This document shows positions 22,181 to 30,861 of a stretch of 38,163 bases of DNA, piece by piece (positions within the stretch are counted from its first letter, which is position 1; each line of letters starts with the position of its first letter). The notes beneath the pieces were generated by a model, which ran no database searches, was not told where the DNA came from, and was given only the letters and a program-made list of their open reading frames with translations. Source of the DNA: Microbacterium sp. (GTDB lineage Bacteria; Actinomycetota; Actinomycetes; Actinomycetales; Microbacteriaceae); the NCBI GenBank assembly GCA_003524435.1, contig DQHP01000060.1, positions 1 through 38,163 on the forward strand. The letters are read 5' to 3'. Both the position numbers and the translations under genes were made by a program.

Positions 22181-24070
22181 ATGACCGATACCGCTGCCCT
22201 GCTCGCCGCACTGGCAGAGGATGCTGATGCTTCCTTCGTGCTGATCGCCCGCGATGGCGCCGCAACCGTTGAGTTGCTCACCGGCGACATCGAAGACGTC
22301 GATCTGCTGGCGGAGATCCCGCTGACCGTCGATGGCGCACCCCGCGAAGTTTTCGCTATGGTCCCTTACCGTCAGGTGCGTGAGCGTGGATTCGACGCGC
22401 AGGATGACGGCACGCCGCTGCGTTGTCTGCTCGTTGACAACCACGAGCACTTCCCACTCAACGATGTCCTGAGCGCGTTGCCACACGCGCCTGTCCCGCT
22501 CGAGAATGCCGGCTTTGACATCAGCGACGAAGACTACGCAGAAGTTGTCAAACGCGTCATCGCCGACGAGATCGGACGCGGCGAAGGGGCGAACTTCGTC
22601 ATCCGACGCGACTACACCGCACGTGTGACCGCCGACGAACGCACTGCCGCACTCACCTGGTTCCGTGCGCTCCTCGAACACGAGCGAGGTGCCTACTGGA
22701 CTTTCGCCGTCATCACGCCTGGACACATCGCTGTCGGAGCAAGCCCAGAGGCGCACGTTGTTGCCCGCGACGGCATCGTCACGATGAACCCGATCTCTGG
22801 AACCTTCCGCCACCCCGCCGGAGGCGCGACAAAAGAGACCCTAGTCGAGTTCCTGTCCTCTACGAAAGAGACCGAAGAGCTCTTCATGGTCGTCGATGAA
22901 GAGCTCAAGATGATGAGCGCGGTGTGCTCCGACGGCGGACGCATCACCGGCCCACATCTCAAGCAGATGTCACGCCTCACACACACCGAATACATGTTGC
23001 GCGGACGCAGCCGCCTCGACCCGCGAGACATCCTCCGCGAAACGATGTTCGCCCCCACCGTCACCGGCTCCCCGATGCAGAACGCCTGTGCTGTCATCCG
23101 TCGCCATGAGACGAAACCTCGCGGCTATTACTCGGGTGTCGCAGCGCTGTTCACTCCGAACGCAGAGGGCGGTCATGATGTGGATGCCCCGATCCTTATC
23201 CGCACTGTCTACCTCGAAAATGGTGAGCTTCGTGTGCCCGTTGGCGCCACGCTCGTGCGCCACTCTGACCCCTTTGGCGAAGTCAGTGAGACCCATGGCA
23301 AGGCCGCAGGGGTGCTCGGAGCCATCGGCGCCATCGCGCGCGACAACGTCGTAAAGATCAAGAGCGACCCAGATGAGCCTGGCGTTGAAACGACGCTGGC
23401 TGATGACCCTGAGGTGAGCGCTCTGCTGCAGTCCCGCAACTCGCGACTGGCCGAGTTCTGGTTGAATCCGCAGCAGGACGGCAGTGCCGGGCCGTTTGCA
23501 GGTCGCAGCGCCATCGTTGTCGACGCCGAAGACCGCTTCACGACCATGCTCGCCCACCAGTTGCATCACCTCGGTCTCGACGCAAAGATCGTGCCGTGGA
23601 ACGAAGTGACTGACTCAGAGATCGACGCCGCAGAACTCGTCGTTGCCGGCCCCGGCCCCGGAGATCCACGCGATGCGGAGACACCGCGAATCACTCGGAT
23701 GCGAGAAATTGTCGCGCGACGCCTCGACAGCGCCGCACCGCTGCTCGCGGTGTGCCTGAGTCATCAGATCCTCGCGGACCGCTTCGGGATCGCCCTTGTG
23801 CCGTTGGACGCGCCCCATCAGGGGCTGCAGAAGACGGTCCCTGTGTTCGGCGAGGATGCCTCGATCGGCTTCTACAACACGTTCACTGCCCGCGTGGATC
23901 CCGCGACAACGACCGCGGGAGTCGCGGAAGTTTCCGCCGATGCCACCACCGGCGATGTCTACGCGCTTCGTGGAGCATCGTTCGCCTCGGTGCAGGGACA
24001 TCTGGAGTCGATCTTGTCGCGCGACGGCATCCGCACGCTTGAGCGACTCATCACCGCCGCATTCGCCTGA
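22181..24070 (+). CDS. trpEG: Anthranilate synthase, fused TrpE-TrpG
   Basis: A 629-residue fusion making anthranilate from chorismate and glutamine. The TrpE-like part (1-~430) shows MNPISGTFRHP near 202, DELKMMS-type DEELKMMSAV near 239, and GYYSGVAAL near 315. The TrpG part (~440-629) has GPGPGDPRD, nucleophile Cys525 in AVCLSHQ, and His607/Glu609 in VQGHLES (usual VQFHPES). The architecture is also that of PhzE, but the trp attenuator upstream argues for tryptophan supply; no other trp or phenazine gene is nearby. AGGAGA lies seven bases before ATG 22181. Fused trpEG genes behind attenuators are known in Streptomyces. Confidence 0.9.
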   Translation: MTDTAALLAALAEDADASFVLIARDGAATVELLTGDIEDVDLLAEIPLTVDGAPREVFAMVPYRQVRERGFDAQDDGTPLRCLLVDNHEHFPLNDVLSALPHAPVPLENAGFDISDEDYAEVVKRVIADEIGRGEGANFVIRRDYTARVTADERTAALTWFRALLEHERGAYWTFAVITPGHIAVGASPEAHVVARDGIVTMNPISGTFRHPAGGATKETLVEFLSSTKETEELFMVVDEELKMMSAVCSDGGRITGPHLKQMSRLTHTEYMLRGRSRLDPRDILRETMFAPTVTGSPMQNACAVIRRHETKPRGYYSGVAALFTPNAEGGHDVDAPILIRTVYLENGELRVPVGATLVRHSDPFGEVSETHGKAAGVLGAIGAIARDNVVKIKSDPDEPGVETTLADDPEVSALLQSRNSRLAEFWLNPQQDGSAGPFAGRSAIVVDAEDRFTTMLAHQLHHLGLDAKIVPWNEVTDSEIDAAELVVAGPGPGDPRDAETPRITRMREIVARRLDSAAPLLAVCLSHQILADRFGIALVPLDAPHQGLQKTVPVFGEDASIGFYNTFTARVDPATTTAGVAEVSADATTGDVYALRGASFASVQGHLESILSRDGIRTLERLITAAFA

Positions 24071-24111
24071 GCGCATTTTTCGAGCGCGCTCGCCTGTTCG
24101 GGCAGGGGACG

Positions 24112-25422
24112 TTATTGGAAGAGCACGATCGGATTCACGACGTCAGCGATCATCAGCAACGCCCCCATTCCGATGAGCAGCACAGCAACAACAATGGTCA
24201 GCGGCACCAACCGTGTTGCATCTACCGGGGCAGGCGGGGGACGACGGAACAGCTTCGCCCATGCCCTGCGCACCCCATCCCACAACGCCACCGCGACGTG
24301 TCCGCCATCAAGCGGTAACAATGGGATCAGGTTGAAGACGAACAGAGCGATGTTGAGCGAGCCGAGCAGACTCATCAGCACAGCGAATCGGTCCAGCACT
24401 GGCGCATCCGTCGCCGCGACCTCGCCAGCCAGACGGCCAACGCCCACAACGCTCAGCGGGCTGTCGGGGTCGCGCTCAGACCCGGTAAACAGCGACACCC
24501 CCACGTCCCACAGCTTCACCGGCAGCGTCACGATGATGCTCGCCACGCGCCCCACGTTGTCAGCCGTCATCGCTGCGCCTGTGCCGATGGGCTGCTGCAC
24601 GAGCCCCATCTGCGAAAGCATGCCGACATAGCCAACTTCTGACACGATTGGCTCGCCCTGAGCGTCGAGTTTCGGCCTGCCTGACGCATCGGTCAACGTG
24701 CGTTCGGCTGCGATCGGGGTGATCGTCAGATCGACATTCTCGCCGCCGCGAGCGACCACCATGTCCAGGCTCTGCCCAGGTGATGCCTGCACAATCTCGG
24801 TCGCCTCGGCGAACGTCGAAACCGCTGCGCCATCGATTGACACCAGCACGTCGCCGGGGAGAACACCTGCTTCGGCGGCTGGCGTCGCCGGGTCACCTGG
24901 CTGGCACTCGGTCTGCGAGGTGCCCGCCGGAAGCACACACTCGTTCACACTCGAGATCGTTGTGGTGCCCTGCTGCAGGCCGATACCGGATGCGAGCAGC
25001 GTGAAGATCAGCACGGCGAGAATCAGATTCATCGCCGGGCCGCCGAGCATCACGATGATGCGCTTCCACACCGGAAGCCGGTAGAACACGCGCTCTTCAG
25101 CGCCATCAGCGATCGTCTCGTCATTTGCCGAGCGTGCGTCCTGCACAAGGGCCGAAAAGATGCCTCGCGCGGGTTTGCCATCGGATGCCGGATACATCCC
25201 CGACATCGAAATGAAACCGCCCAAGGGCAGCGCCTTGAACCCGTACTCAGTCTCGCCGATGCGCTTCGACCACAGCCGAGGACCGAATCCGATCATGTAC
25301 TGCCCCACGCGCACGCCAAACAGCTTCGCAGGGACGAGGTGACCGACCTCGTGCAACCCGATCGAAAGACCGAGGCCCACCAGCATGAAGAGAATGCCAG
25401 CGACATAGAGCAGGATTTCCAC
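24112..25422 (-). CDS. M50 site-2 protease (RseP/Rip1-like)
   Basis: A 436-residue membrane protease that cuts anti-sigma factors or other membrane proteins within the bilayer. HEVGH in the first helix (residue ~27) and the C-terminal NLIPLLPLDGGH (~385) supply the zinc ligands. A PDZ domain lies at ~200-280 (AGVLPGDVLVSIDG). There are four membrane segments. The GTG at 25422 has no Shine-Dalgarno sequence and follows TACCGT by six bases; the frame extends 52 codons further up into the divergent gene, which is not credible. It is part of the split dxr-rip-ispG set. Confidence 0.93.
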   Translation of the reverse strand: MEILLYVAGILFMLVGLGLSIGLHEVGHLVPAKLFGVRVGQYMIGFGPRLWSKRIGETEYGFKALPLGGFISMSGMYPASDGKPARGIFSALVQDARSANDETIADGAEERVFYRLPVWKRIIVMLGGPAMNLILAVLIFTLLASGIGLQQGTTTISSVNECVLPAGTSQTECQPGDPATPAAEAGVLPGDVLVSIDGAAVSTFAEATEIVQASPGQSLDMVVARGGENVDLTITPIAAERTLTDASGRPKLDAQGEPIVSEVGYVGMLSQMGLVQQPIGTGAAMTADNVGRVASIIVTLPVKLWDVGVSLFTGSERDPDSPLSVVGVGRLAGEVAATDAPVLDRFAVLMSLLGSLNIALFVFNLIPLLPLDGGHVAVALWDGVRRAWAKLFRRPPPAPVDATRLVPLTIVVAVLLIGMGALLMIADVVNPIVLFQ

Positions 25423-25428
25423 ATGCCA

Positions 25429-25434
25429 ACGGTA
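25429..25434 (-). promoter_or_regulatory. -10 box, leaderless site-2 protease gene
   Basis: TACCGT, six bases, then the GTG at 25422. It is part of a 51-base divergent promoter region shared with the gene at 25474. Confidence 0.5.
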
Positions 25435-25461
25435 CTGTGCTCGAACTAGGAATCCGCCGCA

Positions 25462-25467
25462 TAAACT
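25462..25467 (+). promoter_or_regulatory. -10 box, leaderless gene at 25474
   Basis: TAAACT, six bases, then the GTG at 25474. Confidence 0.5.
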
Positions 25468-25473
25468 GGATGA

Positions 25474-26070
25474 GTGACTTCTCGGCAGCTGCGACTCCTG
25501 CGCGGAGCTGCCGCATCGTCGATTGCGACGATCACTGCCGCCGTCTCGCACACCATCGGTGGTGGCGCTCCCCCACACCCCCTGCTGGTGCTCGCCCTGA
25601 GCGTTTTCCTCACACCTGTCGCCGCGCTTCTCGTTGGTCGTTCGCTGCGCATCGTCGGGCTGAGTGCGGCGGTGCTGGTCTCACAGGGCATTTTCCATAC
25701 GCTGTTCACCGCGCTCAGCGCCACCCTCACCCCTGGCCTCACAGCGGGTGGGCATCATCACACGCTGATTCTTCCTGCGGCCGCACTGCCCGCCGTGAAC
25801 TCCGCCCTCACGGCTGTCGTCCCCGATGCCACCATGCTCGGGGCGCACCTTCTCGCGGGCATCCTCACCATTGCGTTGCTCTGGCGCGGCGAAAAACTGC
25901 TGCGAAGAATCTCGCGGTGGGTGCGAACGGCACTGTGCATGCGGGTTCCGCGCCTGCTGACCAATTTTTCGCTGCCCGCGTCGCTCGCGGACACCGCTCA
26001 GCGGTTCGCCTGCGAGATCCGCACCGGTGAACTGTTTCTGCGTGGACCACCTCTCCTCTCCCGCGGCTGA
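25474..26070 (+). CDS. Small membrane protein with His near helix ends, partner of YcnI-like gene
   Basis: Not recognised as a named family. The 198-residue product has four or five hydrophobic helices (for example LLVLALSVFLTPVAALLVG). His residues lie in or beside nearly every one: VSHTIGG, QGIFHTLF, GGHHHTLILP, LGAHLLAG. A basic cytoplasmic tail of ~60 residues follows. It precedes the YcnI-like copper protein by 118 bases on the same strand, so copper handling is a fair guess from context. It uses a GTG start after TAAACT-N6, probably leaderless. Confidence 0.65.
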   Translation: MTSRQLRLLRGAAASSIATITAAVSHTIGGGAPPHPLLVLALSVFLTPVAALLVGRSLRIVGLSAAVLVSQGIFHTLFTALSATLTPGLTAGGHHHTLILPAAALPAVNSALTAVVPDATMLGAHLLAGILTIALLWRGEKLLRRISRWVRTALCMRVPRLLTNFSLPASLADTAQRFACEIRTGELFLRGPPLLSRG

Positions 26071-26188
26071 ACGGCCGCATGTGATCACCGCCGTCTGACA
26101 TCTGTCACGGCATCCCCTCGCGGTTCCGCGCGTATCTTGCGCGCCCGCACGCAGAGCAGCCTCTGCATCCGAACACAGGAGAACCTTC

Positions 26189-26896
26189 ATGGCTTCACGC
26201 ACCCCCAAATTCACCTCTCGTTTCACCCAACGCGGCCTCGTCGTCGCGGCCGTCGCCGCTGGACTCGTGCTGGCGGCTCCGGCCGCAGCATCCGCTCATG
26301 TCGGCGTCAGCCCCGACGCCGTCGAACCTGAAGGCTCGGCAGTGCTGGTCTTCTCGTTCACCCACGGTTGCGAGAACTCCCCCACGAGCGCCCTGCGCAT
26401 CACCATGCCCGAAGGCCTGACCTCCGTGTCGCCGACGGTCGACAGTGCCTGGAGCATCGCTGTCGAGCGCGCAGAAAACGGTCTCGTCTCCGCCGTCACC
26501 TACACCGCCGTGACTCCGATTTCCAGCGAGTTCCGAGGCGCTGTGAGCATGGCGGTAAGCCTCGGCGAGGACGCACCGTCCACCCTCGCTTTTCCCGTTG
26601 AACAACAGTGTGAGACAGGGGTAAATGAGTGGGTCGAGATCGCTGAAGACGGAGCCGACCCGCACGATTTGGAATCTCCCGCGCCGGTGGTGACCGTCAC
26701 CGGCGACGAAGAGGGAACAGCGGATGCCGGGCACGGCGAACATTCCCCCGCTGATGAGGACTCCCTTGTCCAAGAGGAAAGTGCTGATGCGGCTAGTTCT
26801 CCCAACCCGGTAGGCACCATCCTTGGTGGCGCGGGACTTCTGGCCGGGCTCGCGGCGTTGGTAGTCGCGGTTCTCGCGTACCGTCGCTCGGCGTAG
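26189..26896 (+). CDS. YcnI-like DUF1775 copper-binding protein, membrane-tethered
   Basis: A 235-residue exported protein. The signal peptide ends at Ala36, so the mature protein would begin HVGVSPDAVEPEG. An N-terminal His after SA is the hallmark of the DUF1775 domain, which in B. subtilis YcnI binds Cu(II) through a single-His brace with a nearby Trp; Trp148 in VNEWVEI fits. Cys61 and Cys141 may form a disulfide. An acidic/His-containing stalk (~170-205) leads to a C-terminal helix (208-230) and a basic anchor. AGGAGA lies six bases before the ATG. No CopC/CopD or PCuAC gene follows. Confidence 0.9.
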   Translation: MASRTPKFTSRFTQRGLVVAAVAAGLVLAAPAAASAHVGVSPDAVEPEGSAVLVFSFTHGCENSPTSALRITMPEGLTSVSPTVDSAWSIAVERAENGLVSAVTYTAVTPISSEFRGAVSMAVSLGEDAPSTLAFPVEQQCETGVNEWVEIAEDGADPHDLESPAPVVTVTGDEEGTADAGHGEHSPADEDSLVQEESADAASSPNPVGTILGGAGLLAGLAALVVAVLAYRRSA

Positions 26897-26922
26897 GCAT
26901 CTCGACGCTGATGCACTGAGCT

Positions 26923-26968
26923 CTCTCTGGGGCGCGCCCGACACGTGCTGCGAGCACGCCCCAGGGAG
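26923..26968. other. Strong stem-loop between ycnI-like gene and murE-like gene
   Basis: Arms at 26923-26934 (CTCTCTGGGGCG) and 26957-26968 (CGCCCCAGGGAG) pair over 12 bases with one G-U. The loop can form an inner hairpin CGTGCT-GCG-AGCACG (26944-26958), overlapping the right arm by two bases. It could be an intrinsic terminator without U tract for the YcnI gene, or a 5' element of the murE-like message. Confidence 0.45.
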
Positions 26969-26993
26969 TCGCTCGTGAGATCATTAAAGGGCC

Positions 26994-28610
26994 ATGTCGA
27001 CCACACAGCCCAGCCTTCCCCCCGTGCTCCGTCCGGAAGCTCCGCCACAGCGGGCTCTGACCGATCTCGCCGCTCGTTTCGCCACCGCTACGCGCGGTCA
27101 ACTCGACGGCGTCGCCCTCACCGGCATCACGCTCGCCACCGCCGATCTCCGTGCGGGCGAGGCTTTCGTTGCCATTCAGGGCCTCAATAAGCACGGTGCC
27201 GTCTTTGCCCAGGCAGCCGCCGAAAAGGGTGCCGTCGCCGTTATCACTGACGAGGCTGGTGCCGATATCGCAAGCGGTACGGGGCTCCCTATCGTCATCG
27301 TCGATGATCCCCGTGGTGTTCTGGGCGCACTGAGCGCCTGGGTTTATGGCACGGGTGCCGAGGATGACCTGCCGCTGCTGTTCGCCACCACCGGCACGAA
27401 CGGAAAGACGAGCGTCTCGCACCTGCTCGAGGGAATCCTCAGGCAGCTTGAAGTGGTGACGGGTCTTTCCTCAACGGCAGAACGACACATCGCTGGCGAC
27501 GTCATTGTTTCCCGGCTCACCACGCCCGAGGCATCCGAAATGCATGCCCTGCTCGCGCTGATGCGTGAGCGCAAAGTCGAAGCCGTCGCCGTCGAGGTCA
27601 GCGCACAGGCGCTTTCCCGCAAGCGCGTTGATGGGCTCGTGTTCGACGTGGCCGGTTTCACAAACCTCTCGCACGATCATCTCGATGACTACGCCGACAT
27701 GGAAGAGTATTTCGCAGCGAAGCTGCCTCTCTTCCGCCCCGATCGTGCACGCCGCGCGGTGATCTGCTTGGATTCTGCATCCGGCGTCGACGTTGTCGCA
27801 GCCGCTGAGATTCCCGTCGTCACTGTCGGCACGCCAGCCATCGCTGCCAATGCTGACACGGCGGCCGCGGCGGACTGGGTCGTCACAATCGATGCAGAAC
27901 GCCAACGCGGCACAACATTCACGATGAGGGGGCCGGAGGGTAAAACTCTCACCACAATCGTTCCCGTCATCGGCCCGCACATGGCCGCCAACGCGGCGCT
28001 TGCGATCATCATGCTGCTGGAGGGCGGTTACGACTGGGATCGCATTGTGAGCGCCCTTGAGCGTGACGGACAGATCAACGCGTACCTCCCCGGGCGCACC
28101 GAGCTCGTTTCCGGAGAACAGGGGCCCGCGGTGTTCGTCGATTTCGGACACACGCCCGATGCTTTTGAGAAGACACTCGCAGCAATCCGACGTGTGACGC
28201 CAGGGCGCACGCTGATGCTCTTCGGCGCCGACGGTGACCGCGACGCCACCAAACGCCCAGAGATGGCGCGCACGGCGGTTGAGGGAAGTGACATCCTCGT
28301 GGTCACTGACCACCACCCCCGGATGGAAGACCCCGCATCAATCCGCGCGACGCTCATCAACAGCGCACGGCGTGCACGACCGGATGCCGACATCCACGAG
28401 TACTCGCCGCCCGAGGAAGCGATCATCGCCGCCGTCGGTTTGGTCGGTGATGGAGACGCGATTCTGTGGGCCGGACCAGGACATCAGGACTATCGCGATA
28501 TCCGGGGCGTCCGCACCCCGTACTCTGCGCGTGAGTTGGCCCGGCGTGCACTACGTGACGCGGGCTGGCCAGTTCCTGAACCGTATTGGCCGGTCCCTTA
28601 CCCGGACTGA
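26994..28610 (+). CDS. Mur ligase family protein, MurE-like
   Basis: A 538-residue ATP-dependent amide ligase with the MurE layout. It has an N-domain (TGITLATADLRAGEAFVAIQG), a P-loop TTGTNGKTSVSHL near residue 130, VEVSAQAL near 205, NLSHDHLDDY and AAKLPLF (carbamylated Lys) near 225-250, and a C-domain with PGRTLMLFGADGDRD. MurE adds the third amino acid to the peptidoglycan stem. The DNPR motif of diaminopimelate-adding enzymes is replaced by HHPR in TDHHPRMEDP, fitting a different amino acid or substrate. It lies outside any dcw cluster. AAAGG stands three bases before the ATG, a tight spacing. Confidence 0.82.
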   Translation: MSTTQPSLPPVLRPEAPPQRALTDLAARFATATRGQLDGVALTGITLATADLRAGEAFVAIQGLNKHGAVFAQAAAEKGAVAVITDEAGADIASGTGLPIVIVDDPRGVLGALSAWVYGTGAEDDLPLLFATTGTNGKTSVSHLLEGILRQLEVVTGLSSTAERHIAGDVIVSRLTTPEASEMHALLALMRERKVEAVAVEVSAQALSRKRVDGLVFDVAGFTNLSHDHLDDYADMEEYFAAKLPLFRPDRARRAVICLDSASGVDVVAAAEIPVVTVGTPAIAANADTAAAADWVVTIDAERQRGTTFTMRGPEGKTLTTIVPVIGPHMAANAALAIIMLLEGGYDWDRIVSALERDGQINAYLPGRTELVSGEQGPAVFVDFGHTPDAFEKTLAAIRRVTPGRTLMLFGADGDRDATKRPEMARTAVEGSDILVVTDHHPRMEDPASIRATLINSARRARPDADIHEYSPPEEAIIAAVGLVGDGDAILWAGPGHQDYRDIRGVRTPYSARELARRALRDAGWPVPEPYWPVPYPD

Positions 28611-28630
28611 GGCACGGTCAGCGTGATCTC

Positions 28631-29713
28631 TTAGCTTGCGCCAATGATCTGGTCAGCCGTCGCTCGTGCCCAGGCCTCAGCTTCTGCAAGCGACTCCACG
28701 CTCAACTGATCTGGCGATTCATGCGCGTCGACCACGCGGGCGATCGTGTCGACGATTCCGAGAAATGACAGCCGTCCCTCGTGGAATGCATCAACGGCCT
28801 GCTCATTGGCCGCATTGAACACTGCGGGAAAAGTACGCCCCGCACGGCCAACGCTCTTCGCCAACGCAACGGCGGGGAAAGCCTCATCATCAAGCGGCTC
28901 GAAGTCCCAGTTCGATGCCTTCGTCCAATCCAGCGGGCGCCCCACGCCACCAATACGGTTCGGCCAATCCAGCGCCAGCGAAATCGGGAGACGCATATCA
29001 GGCGGCGATGCCTGAGCAATGGTTGATCCGTCGATGAACTCCACCATGGAGTGCACGATGGATTGCGGATGCACAACGACATCGATCTCGTCGTAGTCAA
29101 CGTCGAACAACAGACGCGCCTCAATCACTTCGAGACCCTTATTGACGAGCGTGGCAGAGTTCGTCGTGACCACCCGGCCCATGTTCCAGGTGGGGTGCGC
29201 AAGCGCTTGGGCGGGGGTCACTGCTTCCATCTGCTTCCGGGTGAGCCCTCGAAATGGTCCACCGGATGCCGTCACGACAAGCCGCCTGATTTCGGCATGA
29301 GTACCGGAGCGCAGCGCCTGTGCGAGCGCGGAGTGCTCGGAGTCGACCGGGACAATCTGCCCCTCCGATGCCGCCGCCGTGACCAGTTCCCCACCGACAA
29401 TAAGCGACTCTTTGTTCGCAAGCGCGAGCGTACGCCCCGCTTTCAGCGCAGCGAGGGTGGAGCCCAGCCCAATCGATCCTGTGATCGCATTGAGCACGAC
29501 ATCTGCGTCAACGTCGCGGACCAGCTGTTCTGCCTGTTCTGCGCCGAGCGCGGTGTCTTCCACGCGGAATTGCGCTGCCTGTTCACCCAGCATTGCGCCG
29601 TTACTACCCGCGGCAAGGCCAACAAGTTCGAATCGCCGGGGATTGGCACGAATGACATCCAGCGCTTGCGTGCCGATAGAGCCGGTTGAGCCAAGAACAA
29701 TAATTCGACGCAT
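28631..29713 (-). CDS. dxr: 1-Deoxy-D-xylulose 5-phosphate reductoisomerase
   Basis: The second enzyme of the MEP pathway, reducing and rearranging DXP to MEP with NADPH and a divalent metal. The 360-residue product has the nucleotide-binding LGSTGSIGTQALDVI at the start, NKESLIVGGE near 100, PVDSEHSALAQAL near 122, GGPFRG near 150, HPQSIVHSMVEF near 215, and AVFNAANEQAVDAF near 300. It is a little shorter than most family members. ATG 29713 follows TAGGCT by six bases and has no Shine-Dalgarno sequence. It shares strand and pathway with ispG. Confidence 0.96.
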   Translation of the reverse strand: MRRIIVLGSTGSIGTQALDVIRANPRRFELVGLAAGSNGAMLGEQAAQFRVEDTALGAEQAEQLVRDVDADVVLNAITGSIGLGSTLAALKAGRTLALANKESLIVGGELVTAAASEGQIVPVDSEHSALAQALRSGTHAEIRRLVVTASGGPFRGLTRKQMEAVTPAQALAHPTWNMGRVVTTNSATLVNKGLEVIEARLLFDVDYDEIDVVVHPQSIVHSMVEFIDGSTIAQASPPDMRLPISLALDWPNRIGGVGRPLDWTKASNWDFEPLDDEAFPAVALAKSVGRAGRTFPAVFNAANEQAVDAFHEGRLSFLGIVDTIARVVDAHESPDQLSVESLAEAEAWARATADQIIGAS

Positions 29714-29719
29714 GCGACC

Positions 29720-29725
29720 AGCCTA
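29720..29725 (-). promoter_or_regulatory. -10 box, leaderless dxr
   Basis: TAGGCT, six bases, then ATG at 29713. Confidence 0.6.
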
Positions 29726-29763
29726 TGCCTGGATTGCAGCAGCGCCCTCGCCGCTATGCGCCC

Positions 29764-30717
29764 TTACTGCGCGGGAGCGGCCACGGGCTGAAGATCGGCG
29801 AGGATGTCGATGACGAAGACCAAGCTCTTGCCCGCGAGTTCGTGGTCGCTGGAGCCCTCTTCGCCATATGCGAGTGCGGGTGGGATGACCACCAGCACCT
29901 GCGATCCGACTTTTTGCCCTTCGAGCGCCTCCACGAATCCGGGAACGTACGTGTTGCCATCGATTTTGATCGGCTCGTCCTTTGCCCAGGACGAATCAAA
30001 GCTCTCACCTGTTGCCCAATCCACGCCGTAGTACTGCAGCAGCGTGGTGTCACCGTTTGCGACGGGCATCCCATCGCCCTGCTTCAGCACAGAGATCTGC
30101 AGCTCTGCAGGTGCGTCGCCCTCGGGAATCTCGATGCTCGGCTCGCCGTTTTCGGCGAGAGTGACAGCAGGCATTCCTGCCACAGGCTCCTGCTCCTCGC
30201 CCCATGCCGCCGTGGGCACGACCTCGAGCACGTCAAGTACGTAGAACTGCGCCGCCGCGTCTTCCGTCGTCGGGAAGACGACCGAGAGTCGCGATCCGAC
30301 GGTGGCGCAGCCGATGAGCTGTCCCAGAGGGGCATCCGCTGTCAGCGCCGCCGGCAGCAGTTCGCCATCCGTGTAGCCGGCATCGCCCAAACGCTCACCC
30401 GTGTCGCCGTCAAACGCACTCAGCGCGTATTTGACGTAGTCACCATCAGCGATCGTGTCTCCGTCGCCCTCGGTGAGCACGGTGCGCTGCGCTTCTTCAA
30501 CCTTCTGGCCAAGCTCGAAGGTCGCCGTAGACGCGGTACCGAAGTCGCCATCGACGGTGACTTCTTCTGATGCTGTGCCCGTGTCAACTGCTGCTGAGCA
30601 GAGGTCCGTGGCCGCCGCATCACCAGTGTCCGGCGTCCCTTCGGTGCCCGCGCATCCGGCCAGCAGCAGGGTCGCCGCAGCGAACGTGGACAGAGCAATA
30701 AGTGGACGAGTGCGCAA
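29764..30717 (-). CDS. FKBP-type peptidyl-prolyl isomerase lipoprotein
   Basis: A 317-residue surface lipoprotein. The signal ends in LLLAGC (lipid on Cys22), followed by an Asp/Ala/Thr-rich spacer. Residues ~70-165 form a degenerate FKBP-like domain. Residues ~205-305 form a full FKBP domain, with GDTTLLQYYGVDWATGESFD, PIKIDGNTYVPGFVEAL, and PPALAYGEEG. It should assist folding of exported proteins. The start is a TTG at 30717 with GAGG seven bases upstream. It is divergent from the acyltransferase and followed 50 bases later by dxr. Confidence 0.9.
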   Translation of the reverse strand: MRTRPLIALSTFAAATLLLAGCAGTEGTPDTGDAAATDLCSAAVDTGTASEEVTVDGDFGTASTATFELGQKVEEAQRTVLTEGDGDTIADGDYVKYALSAFDGDTGERLGDAGYTDGELLPAALTADAPLGQLIGCATVGSRLSVVFPTTEDAAAQFYVLDVLEVVPTAAWGEEQEPVAGMPAVTLAENGEPSIEIPEGDAPAELQISVLKQGDGMPVANGDTTLLQYYGVDWATGESFDSSWAKDEPIKIDGNTYVPGFVEALEGQKVGSQVLVVIPPALAYGEEGSSDHELAGKSLVFVIDILADLQPVAAPAQ

Positions 30718-30849
30718 AGTAGGACCTCAAGATCGTGGAGAGAGACATTTCATCATCCCGCATCCGCCTTTGCCCTCGCTGAGAGGCGCCTGGAGCGCCC
30801 CTCGCAAAACCGCAGGCAGTGCATTCCATGAAAGGCATGAACCGCGCAG

Positions 30850-30855
30850 TAACCT
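30850..30855 (+). promoter_or_regulatory. -10 box, leaderless acyltransferase gene
   Basis: TAACCT, six bases, then ATG at 30862. Confidence 0.55.
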
Positions 30856-30861
30856 GATCTG

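Noticed and set aside
24066..24110. GAGCGC/GCGCTC inverted repeat between trpEG and the site-2 protease gene
   Set aside because: The T-rich run sits inside the loop rather than after the stem, so it does not form an intrinsic terminator in either direction.
30781..30803. Hairpin GAG-A-GGCGC / GCGCC-C-CTC between the FKBP and acyltransferase genes
   Set aside because: It lies between divergent genes, has no U tract and only five contiguous pairs at the core; no defensible role.
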